A stretch of 64,000 bases of DNA from Herbaspirillum sp. LeCh32-8 (GCF_017814915.1 NZ_JAGIPZ010000002.1:155084-219083); one strand, 5' to 3'. Positions 1-8,518 are shown, numbered from the stretch's first letter. Notes: generated by a model from the letters alone, not told the origin. Translations and numbers: made by a program.

Positions 1-32
1 TCGCAACGACAGACTCCCATCCCATTTAATCC

Positions 33-66
33 GTCATCCCTGCGAAGGCAGGGATCCAGCGTCGTT
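33..66. repeat. REP-like palindromic repeat, copy 1
   Basis: An intergenic palindrome with the core CCCTGCGAAGGCAGGG at 38-53, flanked on the right by ATCCAGCGTCGTT. The same core and flank occur at 1411-1496 (two inverted copies) and 56626-56667. The element lies upstream of the deoxyribosyltransferase gene and is probably a dispersed repeat rather than a terminator, because no T-run follows it. Confidence 0.7.
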
Positions 67-159
67 CGTTGTGCGGCGATAGTGGTTGACCACCATCGCC
101 GCCAGCCGCGATTTCGCGTATCCTGCTCCGCTCCCATTGCAATCAACACGGAACCCCGC

Positions 160-660
160 ATGACCTCGCAACCTCGCATCTACATGGCCGGCCCGGATGT
201 CTTTCAGCGCGACTATGCGCAGCACAAGGCGCGCATCAAGGAGTGGTGCGCCGAGCTGGGGTTGGTGGCATTGTGTCCGGGGGATGACGAGGTGACGGGC
301 GAAGGCAAGGCGGAGGTGTCGCGCGCGATCTTTGAGGTCAACATGGCGCTGATCGAGTCGGCCGATTACGTGGTGGCGAACGTCTGCAATTTCCGCGGAC
401 ATGAGCCGGATTCGGGGACGGTGTTCGAGATCGGTTATGCGGTCGGGCGCGGCAAGAAGGTGTGGTGCTACAACACCCCGGAGCATGATCTGCTGGCGCA
501 GGTGCCGCAGGTGGAGCCGGGCTTTTGTCGCGACGGCATGCTGATCGAGGACTTCGGCCTGCCGCGCAACCTGATGCTGGCGCATGCCTGCGAACTGGTG
601 CGCGGTGACCTGCGCGCATGCCTGGAGCTGGCGGCCCGCTGGCACGCGGCGCAAGGGTGA
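160..660 (+). CDS. Nucleoside 2-deoxyribosyltransferase family protein
   Basis: A 166-residue protein. Enzymes of this family cleave the N-glycosidic bond of deoxynucleosides or deoxynucleotides and can transfer deoxyribose between bases in nucleotide salvage. The N-terminus IYMAGPDVF fits the Rossmann-like first strand. The segment PDSGTVFEIGYAVGRGK carries the usual substrate-binding Asp and the catalytic Glu of the family. The ATG at 160 is preferred to the in-frame GTG at 82 because the conserved fold begins just after it and the upstream codons look non-coding. The downstream gene is convergent, leaving only 4 bases between them. Whether it prefers deoxynucleosides or monophosphates cannot be read from the sequence. 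Confidence 0.85.
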   Translation: MTSQPRIYMAGPDVFQRDYAQHKARIKEWCAELGLVALCPGDDEVTGEGKAEVSRAIFEVNMALIESADYVVANVCNFRGHEPDSGTVFEIGYAVGRGKKVWCYNTPEHDLLAQVPQVEPGFCRDGMLIEDFGLPRNLMLAHACELVRGDLRACLELAARWHAAQG

Positions 661-664
661 GCGC

Positions 665-1246
665 TTACTGCAGCGGCGCCCGGCCCATCATGTAGAACTC
701 ATCATTGGGCCGCATGCTGGTCACGTTGGCCAGGCGGTTCGACATGCCGAAGAAGGCCGCGATGGCGGCGATGTCCCAGGCTTCCTCCTCTTCCAGACCG
801 TGCTGCTTGAGCACGGCGAAATCCGTTTCATTGACCGCCCAGGCGCTGGTCGAGACCTTCATGGCGAAGTCCAGCATGGCCTTTTGCCGCTCGGTGATGT
901 CGGCCTTGCGGTAGTTGATCGCGACCTGGTCGGCGACCAGCGGGTCGTTGGCGCGGATGCGCAGGATCGCGCCGTGCGCGACCACGCAGTACTGGCATTG
1001 ATTGGCGTTGCTGGTGGCGACCACGATCATCTCGCGCTCGGCCTTGGTCAGCTTGCCGGGTTTGTCCATCAGGGCGTCATGGTAGGCAAAGAAGGCGCGG
1101 AACTCGTCGGGGCGGTGCGCCAGCACCAGGAACACGTTGGGGATGAAGCCGGATTTTTCCTGCACCGCCAGGATCCGCGCGCGGATGTCCTCGGGCAGAT
1201 CGTGCAGCTCGGGAATGGGGAAACGGCCGATGGGCGGCTGGGGCAT
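665..1246 (-). CDS. AhpD-like / carboxymuconolactone decarboxylase-family peroxidase-related protein
   Basis: A 193-residue protein of the AhpD-like fold. Cys84, Cys87 and His91, in the segment QCQYCVVAH, form the C-x2-C-x3-H redox motif typical of this superfamily. Members act in thiol-dependent peroxide reduction, often paired with a peroxiredoxin. No ahpC-like partner is adjacent, so the reductant and physiological substrate are unknown. The length matches the uncharacterised peroxidase-related subgroup rather than the shorter decarboxylases. The start is the ATG at 1246, with GGAGACC just upstream on the minus strand. Confidence 0.8.
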   Translation of the reverse strand: MPQPPIGRFPIPELHDLPEDIRARILAVQEKSGFIPNVFLVLAHRPDEFRAFFAYHDALMDKPGKLTKAEREMIVVATSNANQCQYCVVAHGAILRIRANDPLVADQVAINYRKADITERQKAMLDFAMKVSTSAWAVNETDFAVLKQHGLEEEEAWDIAAIAAFFGMSNRLANVTSMRPNDEFYMMGRAPLQ

Positions 1247-1410
1247 GAGGGTCTCCTTGACAGGTATCTGCCGGCGTCGTTGATGCGCCGGCTTGCCGTC
1301 AAGTTACCACTTCCCGACGTCCTGCAATGTCGCGGGGGTGACGTTGGCTGTTCTTTTTTTACCTGTGCCATTCCGGCAATCAATGCCGTTCTTTCGTGCG
1401 TTACGAAAGG

Positions 1411-1496
1411 CACTGGGTCCCTGCTTTTGCAGGGACGACAAGTTAACTGAAATTTATCCAATGTCGCCCCTGCGAAAGCAGGGGCCCAGTGTCGTT
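1411..1496. repeat. Inverted pair of REP-like palindromes, copies 2 and 3
   Basis: Two copies of the repeat face opposite directions in the gap between the AhpD-like gene and sbcB. Copy 2 has its core CCCTGCTTTTGCAGGG at 1419-1434 and is preceded by CACTGGGT. Copy 3 has its core CCCCTGCGAAAGCAGGGG at 1467-1484 and is followed by CCCAGTGTCGTT. Reverse-complementing copy 2 gives nearly the sequence of copy 3. The paired arrangement resembles a BIME. Confidence 0.75.
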
Positions 1497-1516
1497 CAGC
1501 GCACCACCAGCCGCCA

Positions 1517-2953
1517 TCACATGTTGGACGGCGCGATCATCTCCGCATAGTCGTACAGCGCGCCCAGGATGTCCTGGGTGCGTTCGTCGTCGTGCTGCTC
1601 CTGCAGGGCATCGATCTGTTCAAACAGCTGGGCCACGGTGCGGGCGCCGCCTGCGCCTTCGAACAGGCGCGCGGCGCGGTGTTCTTCCCAGTGCTGCGCT
1701 TCCTCGGCGCTGAGCGTGTCGGGGAAGTTGCGTGCGCGGTAGCGGAACAGGATTTCATTCAGGCGCGCATCGTCGAAGGCGACGCTGGCGCGCGCCAGTT
1801 CCTGCGCAGGCAGGGCGCGCAGCTGCGTCAGCTGGCGACGGTCGCCGTTGCCGATGAAGCCGCCGTAGAGGTCTTCGTCGACGTCGGCCGGGCCTTCCGG
1901 CTCGCGCTGATAGACCTCGCGCCACAGCATGGAGAGATCGGGCAGGGCGGCCGCAATCTCGGCGTGGCGCAGCGCGCCTTCCACGTCCACGCCCAGTTCG
2001 GCGGCGCGCGCGGCGGAGAGGGTCTTCAGGCTGCCGACCACCATCGGCGACTTGTTCAGGTGGATGCTCTTGACCGGCAGGCGGGTGACGCCCTCGGGCA
2101 ACTCATCGCGCTTGCTGAACATGCGCAGGCGCACGGTGGCCGCGTCCAGCGTGGCCAGTTCGGCCGGATCGGCCGAGAGGTCCCAGGCGATCACTTCGTT
2201 CTTGTTGGTCGGGTGCATGGCCAGCGGCCACATCAGCGCCAGGCAGCCGTTGACCGCCGGGAACATGCCCGAGACGTGGATGAAGGGGCGGTTGGTCGGC
2301 AGGCCGATCTCGGAGGCGGCCTTGTCCTTCTTGTGCAGCGCCAGCGCGAAGTCGAACAGGCGCGGGTTCTTTTCGCGGATCAGGCGCGCCAGCGCGATGG
2401 TGGCGCGCACGTCGGAGAGCGCGTCGTGCGCCGCCTCGTGCACCAGGCCGTTGGCCTTGGACAGGTGCTCCAGCTTGAAGCTGACGCTGCCGTCTTCCTT
2501 GGTCGGCCAGTTGATGCCTTCCGGGCGCAGCGCGTAGCACAGGCGCACCACATCCAGCAGGTCCCAGCGGCCGCAGCCGTTTTGCCACTCGCGCGCATAC
2601 GGATCGATCAGGTTGCGCCAGAACATGAAACGGGTCACTTCATCGTCGAAGCGGATGGTGTTGTAGCCCACGCCGATGGTGCCGGGTTCAGCCATGGCCT
2701 GTTCGATCTGCGCGGCGAACTCGTGCTCGGGCAGGCCCTGCTCCAGGCAGTGCTGCGGCGTGATGCCGGTGATCAAGCAGGACACCGGGTCGGGCAGGTA
2801 GTCGGGGGCCGGCTTGCAGTAGATCATGATCGGCTCGCCGATCTCGTTCAACTCGGCATCGGTGCGTACCGCAGCGAACTGGGCCGGGCGGTCGCGGCGC
2901 GGGACCACGCCGAAGGTTTCGTAGTCGTGCCAGAGGAAGGTGTGGTTGGACAT
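1517..2953 (-). CDS. sbcB: Exodeoxyribonuclease I
   Basis: A 478-residue protein, close to the 475 residues of E. coli ExoI. It degrades single-stranded DNA 3'-to-5' and acts in mismatch repair and recombination control. The ExoI motif DYETFG at residues 10-15 supplies the first acidic metal ligands of the DEDD nuclease fold. Later segments HDALSDVRATIALA and GYNTIRFDDEVTRFMFWRN match conserved ExoI regions, followed by the SH3-like and helical C-terminal domains of the family. The ATG at 2953 follows a gap containing a TATAAT on the minus strand. The gene stands alone, convergent with nothing and followed by a repeat pair. Confidence 0.96.
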   Translation of the reverse strand: MSNHTFLWHDYETFGVVPRRDRPAQFAAVRTDAELNEIGEPIMIYCKPAPDYLPDPVSCLITGITPQHCLEQGLPEHEFAAQIEQAMAEPGTIGVGYNTIRFDDEVTRFMFWRNLIDPYAREWQNGCGRWDLLDVVRLCYALRPEGINWPTKEDGSVSFKLEHLSKANGLVHEAAHDALSDVRATIALARLIREKNPRLFDFALALHKKDKAASEIGLPTNRPFIHVSGMFPAVNGCLALMWPLAMHPTNKNEVIAWDLSADPAELATLDAATVRLRMFSKRDELPEGVTRLPVKSIHLNKSPMVVGSLKTLSAARAAELGVDVEGALRHAEIAAALPDLSMLWREVYQREPEGPADVDEDLYGGFIGNGDRRQLTQLRALPAQELARASVAFDDARLNEILFRYRARNFPDTLSAEEAQHWEEHRAARLFEGAGGARTVAQLFEQIDALQEQHDDERTQDILGALYDYAEMIAPSNM

Positions 2954-2981
2954 CGCGGAGTCTGTGAAAGTCGATCGCGCG

Positions 2982-2987
2982 ATTATA
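2982..2987 (-). promoter_or_regulatory. Probable -10 element for sbcB
   Basis: Read on the minus strand, this is a perfect TATAAT 29 bases upstream of the sbcB start codon. No good -35 lies at 16-18 bases, so the assignment rests on the -10 alone. Confidence 0.4.
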
Positions 2988-3095
2988 GAGGGTTCGCAGC
3001 CGCGCGCCTGCTCCCAAAGGGCGGCAGGCGGCGATGGACGGGATTATTCGAAGACGGTGGAGGCGGGCCCGGGCGGCGTGCGCCGGGCGCGGGGC

Positions 3096-3650
3096 TTACT
3101 GCAGCGGCGGCGTGTCGCGCTTGAGAAGCTTGCGCAGCGTTTCCTGCAGGTTGCCGCTGCGCAGGGGCGCGGCGCCGCCGGCGTACTCGATGTTGTCGAT
3201 CACCCAGCCGCGGGCGTCGCGCGTCATCTGTACCTTGTCGACCCACTTGGCGGGCGACTTGAGCTTGGCGTCGCTGAAGATCAGCTCCACCGAGCAGCTG
3301 CTTTCGCGCTCCTGCATGTCGCACTGGACGATGCGGAAGGTGGAGGCGCCGGCCGGGTAGGCGGTGAAGATGTCGCCCTCGAACAGCGGCGGCAGCGGAT
3401 CGGCGGCCGACTGGGCCACGCGGGTTTCTTCGGCGGCCGAGACATCCTTGAGCAGGTCAAACAGCGGCACCGACAGGAAACGGCGGAAGGTAATCAGTTC
3501 TTTCAGCGTCAGCGCGCCGGAGGGGTGGGCGGTCTGGTGCGCCTGGTAGAAATCCTTGAGCAGCTCTTTCGCCTTGCCCTCGTCATTGCCCGAGCAGGCT
3601 GCCAGCAGCAGGCCTGCCGCGACGATGAGAATGTTGCCGATGCGCTTCAC
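3096..3650 (-). CDS. Lipoprotein of unknown function (paralogue 1)
   Basis: A 184-residue predicted lipoprotein. The signal sequence has Lys-Arg at residues 2-3, a hydrophobic core, and the lipobox LAAC with Cys19. A GTG at 3650 is chosen as the start because the signal peptide begins there and AGGGAG lies 9 bases upstream; the open frame extending further upstream has no coherent protein. The mature part has the pattern FYQAHQTAHPSGALT, then PLFEGDIFTAYPAGASTF, and the same order of features occurs in the gene at 4020-4646. The two are therefore tandem paralogues. The fold resembles small periplasmic DUF3828-type lipoproteins, but that link is from memory and weak. Function is unknown. Confidence 0.75.
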   Translation of the reverse strand: MKRIGNILIVAAGLLLAACSGNDEGKAKELLKDFYQAHQTAHPSGALTLKELITFRRFLSVPLFDLLKDVSAAEETRVAQSAADPLPPLFEGDIFTAYPAGASTFRIVQCDMQERESSCSVELIFSDAKLKSPAKWVDKVQMTRDARGWVIDNIEYAGGAAPLRSGNLQETLRKLLKRDTPPLQ

Positions 3651-4019
3651 TATCCGTTCTCCCTGGCGCCGCGCCCAGCCCGATGCGGGGTGCGGCATGC
3701 ATTGCTTGTCATGTCCGGCGCGCGAACGCGCAAGCGGACGCCCGGCGTTGGTGCCGGACGTCCGCCATCTGGTTGATTGCTGAGGGTGCCGCGACGACGC
3801 GTCCGGCGTATCCCCTTGCCGGAGTGCGGCGTGGCAAAACAACAAGTATTCCTTGCGGCAAGCTTACCCCGGCCGGTCTGCCGATCAGGCCGAGAACACA
3901 TCGCCAAAATCCCGCCAATTCCCGCTGCGGGCCGCGGTGAGACGGGGCGGTTCGCCTGAGGGAGTGGCGAGTTGCTGAAAAGTAAATGCCGGAGGTGAAG
4001 ACCGATGCCGCGCTTCTGC
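3651..4019. other. 369-base gap between the two lipoprotein paralogues
   Basis: No credible gene, RNA or terminator was seen here. Short open frames on both strands lack ribosome-binding sites and have the composition of GC-rich noise. The promoter of the 3096-3650 lipoprotein gene is presumably inside. Confidence 0.5.
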
Positions 4020-4646
4020 TTATTGCGTTTCCTTGATGGCGTCGGTCAGCGTGTCGGTCAGGTATTCGCGCTGCGAGGACTGGTCGTTGCCGATGAACTC
4101 GATGTCGTCGACGCGCCAGTGCTGCTCCTCGCGCACCAGCAGGATCTTGTCGTTCCAGGATTCGGAGGCGCCGTCCTTGCTGTACTTGAAGGCCACCTGG
4201 CAGGAGGCGCGCTGGCCGTCCTGCCGGTTGCTGCGCTCGTCACCGCGGTCGTCCCCCGTCTCGCAGGAGTCGACCGAGAACGAGGTCGCGCCCTCGTAGA
4301 GCGAAGTGAACAGGTCGCCTTCGACGATCGGCGGCGCCTGGGGGCCGGCCAGCGCGTGGTAGCGGGCGTCGGCGGCCTCGGCCTGGGTCAGCAGGGTGAA
4401 CAGCGCCCGGCTGACCAGCGGCTGGAACTCGCGCAGCTCCTCGGCCGACGGCAGTCCGGGCGCGTTGTTCTTGATGTGGATACGGTAGAAGTTGCCGATC
4501 ACCTCGGCCTGGCTTTTCTCGTCGCCGCTGAAGTTGTTGCAGCCCGCCAGCGCCAGCGCGGCGGTGAGCGAGCAGGCGCCGGCCAGCAGGCGGGCAGGTC
4601 GGGAGCGAGAGGAGCGGGTGGAGGGGAAGCGGGGCTGCATGATCAT
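4020..4646 (-). CDS. Lipoprotein of unknown function (paralogue 2)
   Basis: A 208-residue predicted lipoprotein with an arginine-rich N-terminus, a hydrophobic stretch, and the lipobox LAGC with Cys36. The start is the ATG at 4646, preceded by AGGA at a suitable distance; a second in-frame ATG lies six bases downstream. The mature domain, with FYRIHIKNNAPGLPSAEEL and VEGDLFTSLYEGATSF, aligns in order with the neighbouring lipoprotein at 3096-3650. This copy has an extra Asp/Arg-rich loop (DRGDERSNRQDGQ) around the middle. The conserved Cys in SFSVDSCETG and the later ASCQV correspond to two Cys in paralogue 1, so a disulfide is plausible. Function is unknown. Confidence 0.8.
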   Translation of the reverse strand: MIMQPRFPSTRSSRSRPARLLAGACSLTAALALAGCNNFSGDEKSQAEVIGNFYRIHIKNNAPGLPSAEELREFQPLVSRALFTLLTQAEAADARYHALAGPQAPPIVEGDLFTSLYEGATSFSVDSCETGDDRGDERSNRQDGQRASCQVAFKYSKDGASESWNDKILLVREEQHWRVDDIEFIGNDQSSQREYLTDTLTDAIKETQ

Positions 4647-4855
4647 CCGGTGGTTCCTGGCGCGCGGCGAGGCGGCGCTCTTGTTGTGGCTGGGGGCGGC
4701 GTGCGGGTGTGTCCCGGCCCGGCTTGTCATTCAGGCAAGGGCGGGCAGGGCTTGCAACGCCGGTTAGTCCGGACGCCGCCGCAATCGTTCAATATCGTCC
4801 TGCCTGGCGCCGCAGGCCCCGGCGACGGGCGTGCCTGCGGATACGCGTGAGGATA

Positions 4856-5158
4856 TCAGGCCGATTCGGTCAGCAGCGAGAAATGCTCGACATTGGGTGC
4901 GCCGGCGAAGAAGGGGCCGACGATGCCGCGCCATTCGGTGAAGGCGGGCGACTCGCGGAAGTCGACGGTGTGGTTTTCCAGCGTGGCCCAGTGCACCATC
5001 AGCAGATAGCGTTCGGGCGACTCCACGCCCTTTTGCACCTTGTGGCCGAGGTAGCCTTTGGACTTGGCGATGGTCTGCGCGATGCCGCGCTGGATGGCTT
5101 CGTCGAATTCGGCCTGCTTGCCGGGTTGGATGCGGATGTCCGCCAGTTCCAGAATCAT
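4856..5158 (-). CDS. Antibiotic biosynthesis monooxygenase (ABM) domain protein
   Basis: A 100-residue single-domain protein of the ferredoxin-like dimeric alpha/beta-barrel type. Family members include heme-degrading and quinol monooxygenases, but many have no known substrate. The segments KQAEFDEAIQRG, GYLGHKVQKGVESPERYLL and SPAFTEWRGIVGPFF match the conserved strands and the C-terminal aromatic helix. The ATG at 5158 is preferred because GGAG sits six bases upstream of it; the ATG at 5170 overlaps that site. There is no partner gene nearby. Confidence 0.8.
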   Translation of the reverse strand: MILELADIRIQPGKQAEFDEAIQRGIAQTIAKSKGYLGHKVQKGVESPERYLLMVHWATLENHTVDFRESPAFTEWRGIVGPFFAGAPNVEHFSLLTESA

Positions 5159-5282
5159 GTGTGTCTCCATTGTCGAGGGTGGGCCTGGCCGCGCAGCGTG
5201 GCGCTGCGGGCAAGACCGGTCGATTATCACATTTTCGCCGGGCGGCCGCGTTCAAGAAAATTCGCGGCCCGATGAAAACGCT

Positions 5283-5714
5283 TCATTCGGACGGGCGACG
5301 CAGCGGCTTGGCGGTCGACAGTTTTTGCGCCATGTCTTCCAGGGTGATCTCGATGGCGCGGGTGCTGATCATGATTTCCCACAGCGACACCAGCAGCGAG
5401 AGCACCAGCAGGAACAGGCTCAGGCCGAAGAACAGCTCGGCCAGGTGGTCACGCTCGACAAAGATCAGGAACATCGACACCGCGCACATGATGAAGCTGG
5501 ACACGCCCAGCGCCTGCATGTAGCGCGTGAGCACGATGCGCTTGCGCAGGTTGAGGATCTGGCGGATCACCAGGTCGCGGCCGTCGTCCTTGTCCTGCGT
5601 CTGCAGGTTGCGGATCAGCTGGGCCAGCACCAGGAAGCGGTTGGTATAGGCCAACAGCAGCAGCGAGGTGGCGGGAAACAGCAGGGCGGGGGTGGTGAGG
5701 TTCATCATTTGCAT
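5283..5714 (-). CDS. DUF2721-family membrane protein
   Basis: A 143-residue integral membrane protein with three hydrophobic segments: residues about 7-25, 66-87 and 92-113. The arrangement of one N-terminal helix, a polar charged stretch with LVLAQLIRNLQ, and two closely spaced helices matches DUF2721 proteins of proteobacteria. The start is uncertain within six bases because ATG codons at 5714, 5708 and 5705 all lie in the leader. Function is unknown. It is divergent from the downstream permease gene. Confidence 0.75.
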   Translation of the reverse strand: MQMMNLTTPALLFPATSLLLLAYTNRFLVLAQLIRNLQTQDKDDGRDLVIRQILNLRKRIVLTRYMQALGVSSFIMCAVSMFLIFVERDHLAELFFGLSLFLLVLSLLVSLWEIMISTRAIEITLEDMAQKLSTAKPLRRPSE

Positions 5715-6020
5715 CTTTTCTGTGGCTCTTTGGTACGGCGTGCGGCGGCGTGATTCTAACCTCTCCGCAGGCGCAAGAAACATGCCCATGCGGGGCGCGC
5801 GACAGGTTCTTGCGCACATCGTCGCCCACGTCTTTTTTGGGGCGACGGCATGCACCACGCCTGCTTTTTGCACCGCCGGGCAGCACGCTGCGGGCGCCGG
5901 GAAATCTTTTTCATCTTTTTTATGGCGCCGGCCGCCAGACCAATTGTTATTTGGCTTGGCGCTCAATACACTAGCCCCCGTTCAAGCAAAATCCAATAAT
6001 CCATAACGAAAGGGATATCC
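5715..6020. other. 306-base divergent intergenic region
   Basis: This region separates the DUF2721 gene from the permease gene and holds the permease promoter candidate at 5944-5972. No gene or terminator was seen. The right half is AT-richer than its surroundings. Confidence 0.5.
5944..5972 (+). promoter_or_regulatory. Candidate sigma-70 promoter for the NCS2 permease
   Basis: TTGTTA at 5944-5949 and TACACT at 5967-5972 are separated by 17 bases. Both match four of six consensus bases. The transcript would start near 5979, about 40 bases before the ATG. Confidence 0.35.
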
Positions 6021-7316
6021 ATGTCGGGTTCTTATTTCCCCCAATGGCGGCTGCGCAGCGGCACCAACGACGGTCAGGGGACCGTCATCGCCGCCGATGA
6101 GCGCCTGCCGGCGCCGCAGACGCTGGCCATGGGCGTGCAGCACGTGGTGGCCATGTTCGGCTCGACCGTGCTGGCGCCGCTGCTGATGGGTTTCGATCCC
6201 AACCTGGCGATCCTGATGTCGGGCGTGGGCACGCTGCTGTTCTTCCTGCTGGTGGGCGGCCGCGTGCCGAGCTACCTGGGCTCCAGCTTCTCCTTCATCG
6301 GCCTGGTGATCGCCGTGACCGGCTATGCCGGCTCGGGCGCCAACGCCAACCTGGGCGTGGCGCTGGGCGGCATCATCGCCTGCGGCGCGGCCTATACCGT
6401 GATCGGCCTGATCGTCTCCGGCGTGGGCACGCGCTGGATCGAAAGCCTGATGCCGCCGGTGGTGACCGGCGCGGTGGTGGCGGTGATCGGCCTGAACCTG
6501 GCGCCGATCGCGGTCAAGGGCGTGACCGGCAACAGCTTCGATGCATGGATGGCGCTGGCCACCGTGCTGTGCGTGGGCTTCGTCGCGGTGTTCACGCGCG
6601 GCATGCTGCAGCGCCTGCTGATCCTGGTCGGCCTGCTGCTGGCCTACGCGCTCTACGCGCTCCTGACCAACGGCGCCGGCCTGGGCAAGCCCATCGATTT
6701 CTCCGGCGTGGCCAATGCCGCCTGGTTCGGCGTGCCGCATTTTGCCACTCCGGTGTTCCAGGGCAGCGCGATGGCGCTGCTGGCGCCGGTGGCGATCATC
6801 CTGGTGGCGGAAAACCTGGGCCACATCAAGGCGGTGTCCGCCATGACCGGCCAGAACCTGGACCGCTACATCGGCCGCGCGTTCATCGGCGACGGCCTGG
6901 CCACCATGCTCTCGGGCAGCGTGGGCGGCACCGGCGTGACCACCTATGCCGAGAACATCGGCGTGATGGCCGTGACCAAGATCTACTCCACCCTGGTGTT
7001 CGTGGTGGCGGCGGTGATCGCCATCCTGCTGGGCTTCTCGCCCAAATTCGGCGCCGTCATCCTGACCATTCCGGGCGCGGTGCTGGGCGGCGTGTCGATC
7101 GTGGTGTTCGGCCTGATCACCGTGTCGGGCGCGCGCATCTGGGTGGAGAACAAGGTTGATTTCTCCAACAACACCAACCTGATCGTGGCCGCCGTCACGC
7201 TGGTGCTGGGCGCCGGCGACTTTACGCTGAAGCTGGGCGGTTTTGCGCTGGGCGGCATCGGTACCGCCACCTTCGGCGCCATCATCCTGCATGCGCTGCT
7301 CAAGCGCCGCGGCTGA
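6021..7316 (+). CDS. NCS2-family uracil/xanthine permease
   Basis: A 431-residue polytopic inner-membrane transporter. NCS2 proteins import uracil, xanthine or related nucleobases with protons. The N-terminal segment LAMGVQHVVAMFGSTVLAPLL and the segments VAENLGHIKAVSAMTG and GGTGVTTYAENIGVMAVTK are the conserved substrate- and proton-binding regions of the UraA/RutG branch. About 12-14 hydrophobic segments can be counted. AAAGGG lies eight bases upstream of the ATG at 6021. No rut or pyrimidine gene is adjacent, so uracil is the likeliest substrate, but xanthine cannot be excluded. A strong terminator follows. Confidence 0.92.
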   Translation: MSGSYFPQWRLRSGTNDGQGTVIAADERLPAPQTLAMGVQHVVAMFGSTVLAPLLMGFDPNLAILMSGVGTLLFFLLVGGRVPSYLGSSFSFIGLVIAVTGYAGSGANANLGVALGGIIACGAAYTVIGLIVSGVGTRWIESLMPPVVTGAVVAVIGLNLAPIAVKGVTGNSFDAWMALATVLCVGFVAVFTRGMLQRLLILVGLLLAYALYALLTNGAGLGKPIDFSGVANAAWFGVPHFATPVFQGSAMALLAPVAIILVAENLGHIKAVSAMTGQNLDRYIGRAFIGDGLATMLSGSVGGTGVTTYAENIGVMAVTKIYSTLVFVVAAVIAILLGFSPKFGAVILTIPGAVLGGVSIVVFGLITVSGARIWVENKVDFSNNTNLIVAAVTLVLGAGDFTLKLGGFALGGIGTATFGAIILHALLKRRG

Positions 7317-7363
7317 GGCCGGAAGTGAAGACGAAACAGTGATCGTCTTGTCGTGATGGAAAG

Positions 7364-7394
7364 AAGGCCGGTCAGACAGACCGGCCTTTTTTTC
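7364..7394 (+). terminator. Intrinsic terminator after the NCS2 permease
   Basis: The stem GGCCGGTC/GACCGGCC with loop AGACA is followed by at least eight T. It lies 48 bases after the permease stop codon. Confidence 0.9.
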
Positions 7395-7474
7395 TTGATG
7401 TAAATTTTTATGGCTGAAGTGGCAACTTTACGCAGCGTTTGGCGGAGTATGCGGTGATTTACAGAATATTCCCA

Positions 7475-7503
7475 TTGAGCAATCAGCGCCGGATGACTAT
7501 ACT
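7475..7503 (+). promoter_or_regulatory. Sigma-70 promoter for the small EexN-like lipoprotein
   Basis: TTGAGC at 7475-7480 and TATACT at 7498-7503 are separated by exactly 17 bases. Transcription would begin near 7510 and leave a leader of about 93 bases. Confidence 0.65.
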
Positions 7504-7602
7504 TTGCGGCGTTGCAGCGAGCCCGCCGACGATTCAGGCGCCCCGGGGAGGGAGGTCGGATCATCGGGCTCGGCCAACATTGCCTATCAAGGGGAACATC
7601 AC

Positions 7603-7836
7603 ATGAACCAATTCATCCGCCTGGCAGCGCTGCTGTGCGTCGCGCTGCCCGTGCTGTCTGCCTGCGACGCCGTCGCCGGCAAGAAGGACTACGCCTACTT
7701 CCGCCAGCACATCGACGAAGCCAAATCGGTGGCCGACCAGTGCTCGCTCAACGGCACCTCCGGCATGAGCAACGCCCAGATCAAGGTCTGCGACGCCGCG
7801 CGCGAAGCCTACGGCAACCGTAGTTTCAGCTACTGA
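7603..7836 (+). CDS. Small lipoprotein, EexN-like
   Basis: A 77-residue lipoprotein with signal peptide and lipobox LSAC at Cys21. The mature part reads DYAYFRQHIDEAKSVADQC and ends with a second Cys in KVCDAAREAYGN. This spacing resembles EexN-family lipoproteins, in which a Y-x-x-H-x-x-E stretch is followed by two conserved Cys. In conjugative plasmids EexN acts in entry exclusion, but chromosomal relatives are common and uncharacterised, and no conjugation genes lie near. The ATG at 7603 directly precedes the signal peptide and is preferred to the upstream in-frame start at 7504. A good promoter lies at 7475-7503. Confidence 0.75.
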   Translation: MNQFIRLAALLCVALPVLSACDAVAGKKDYAYFRQHIDEAKSVADQCSLNGTSGMSNAQIKVCDAAREAYGNRSFSY

Positions 7837-7928
7837 TCGCCGTACGACATCTTCTCTCTGCCCGGGCCGCTCGCTGATGGGCCCGTGCGTCTTGCGCCGG
7901 GCCGGCGGCATGCGCTTGCCCGGCGCGA

Positions 7929-8330
7929 CTATTTCTCTGCGCCGCCCCAGCGGAAGGACAGGTTGCTGCCCTTGCCGCCCATCACGCTGACCGATTGGGT
8001 CTTGGTTTCCTCCTTGTAGGTCGCGATCACCTTGTACTTGCCGGCGGCCAGCCGCACGTTGGTCATCGGGCCGGCCGAGGGCAGGGTAAAGGCCGTGCCG
8101 CCCTTGGCGTCGGTGATCTCCAGCTTGACGTCGCTGATGTACTCGCCATTGTTCTGCGAGAACAGCAGGTGCAGGTTGTAGTCCGCAGCGGCGGCCTTGA
8201 TCTTGTCTTGCTCGCCCTCGCCGATGCCGCCATTCATGTAGGGTGCGGCGGACTGCGCCAAGGCGCTGTAACAGAGCGCGCCCAGGCACAGGCATGTCAA
8301 TGTGGAGATCAATTTCTTGCGAATGAACAT
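7929..8330 (-). CDS. Exported protein of unknown function (paralogue A)
   Basis: A 133-residue secreted protein with a signal peptide ending at about Ala25 (SALAQ). The mature domain starts with YMNGGIGEGEQ and continues with EYISDVKLEI, SAGPMTNVRL and GKYKVIATYKEET. It ends in LSFRW. This is a beta-rich domain that resembles carboxypeptidase regulatory-like (transthyretin-like) folds, in which a GKY turn precedes a strand. The gene at 9119-9550 encodes the same motifs in the same order, so the two are paralogues that flank the YflT-like gene. Function is unknown; a periplasmic binding or assembly role is only a guess. Confidence 0.8.
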   Translation of the reverse strand: MFIRKKLISTLTCLCLGALCYSALAQSAAPYMNGGIGEGEQDKIKAAAADYNLHLLFSQNNGEYISDVKLEITDAKGGTAFTLPSAGPMTNVRLAAGKYKVIATYKEETKTQSVSVMGGKGSNLSFRWGGAEK

Positions 8331-8518
8331 GATGCGCTCCTCGATCCGGGTTGAGATGGCCAGGCCGGTTGCGGCCTCGCGCTTGCTCTTGATGCGATAG
8401 GGATTCGCGGGGAAAGTTCAGGTGCGGTGTCGCGGGCCATGTGCGAATGCAAGATGCCCGGCCTGCACAGGAAGCGGCGGCATCTGAGGCAGAGCGCCTG
8501 TGTGTCAGGCCGGTCGGC

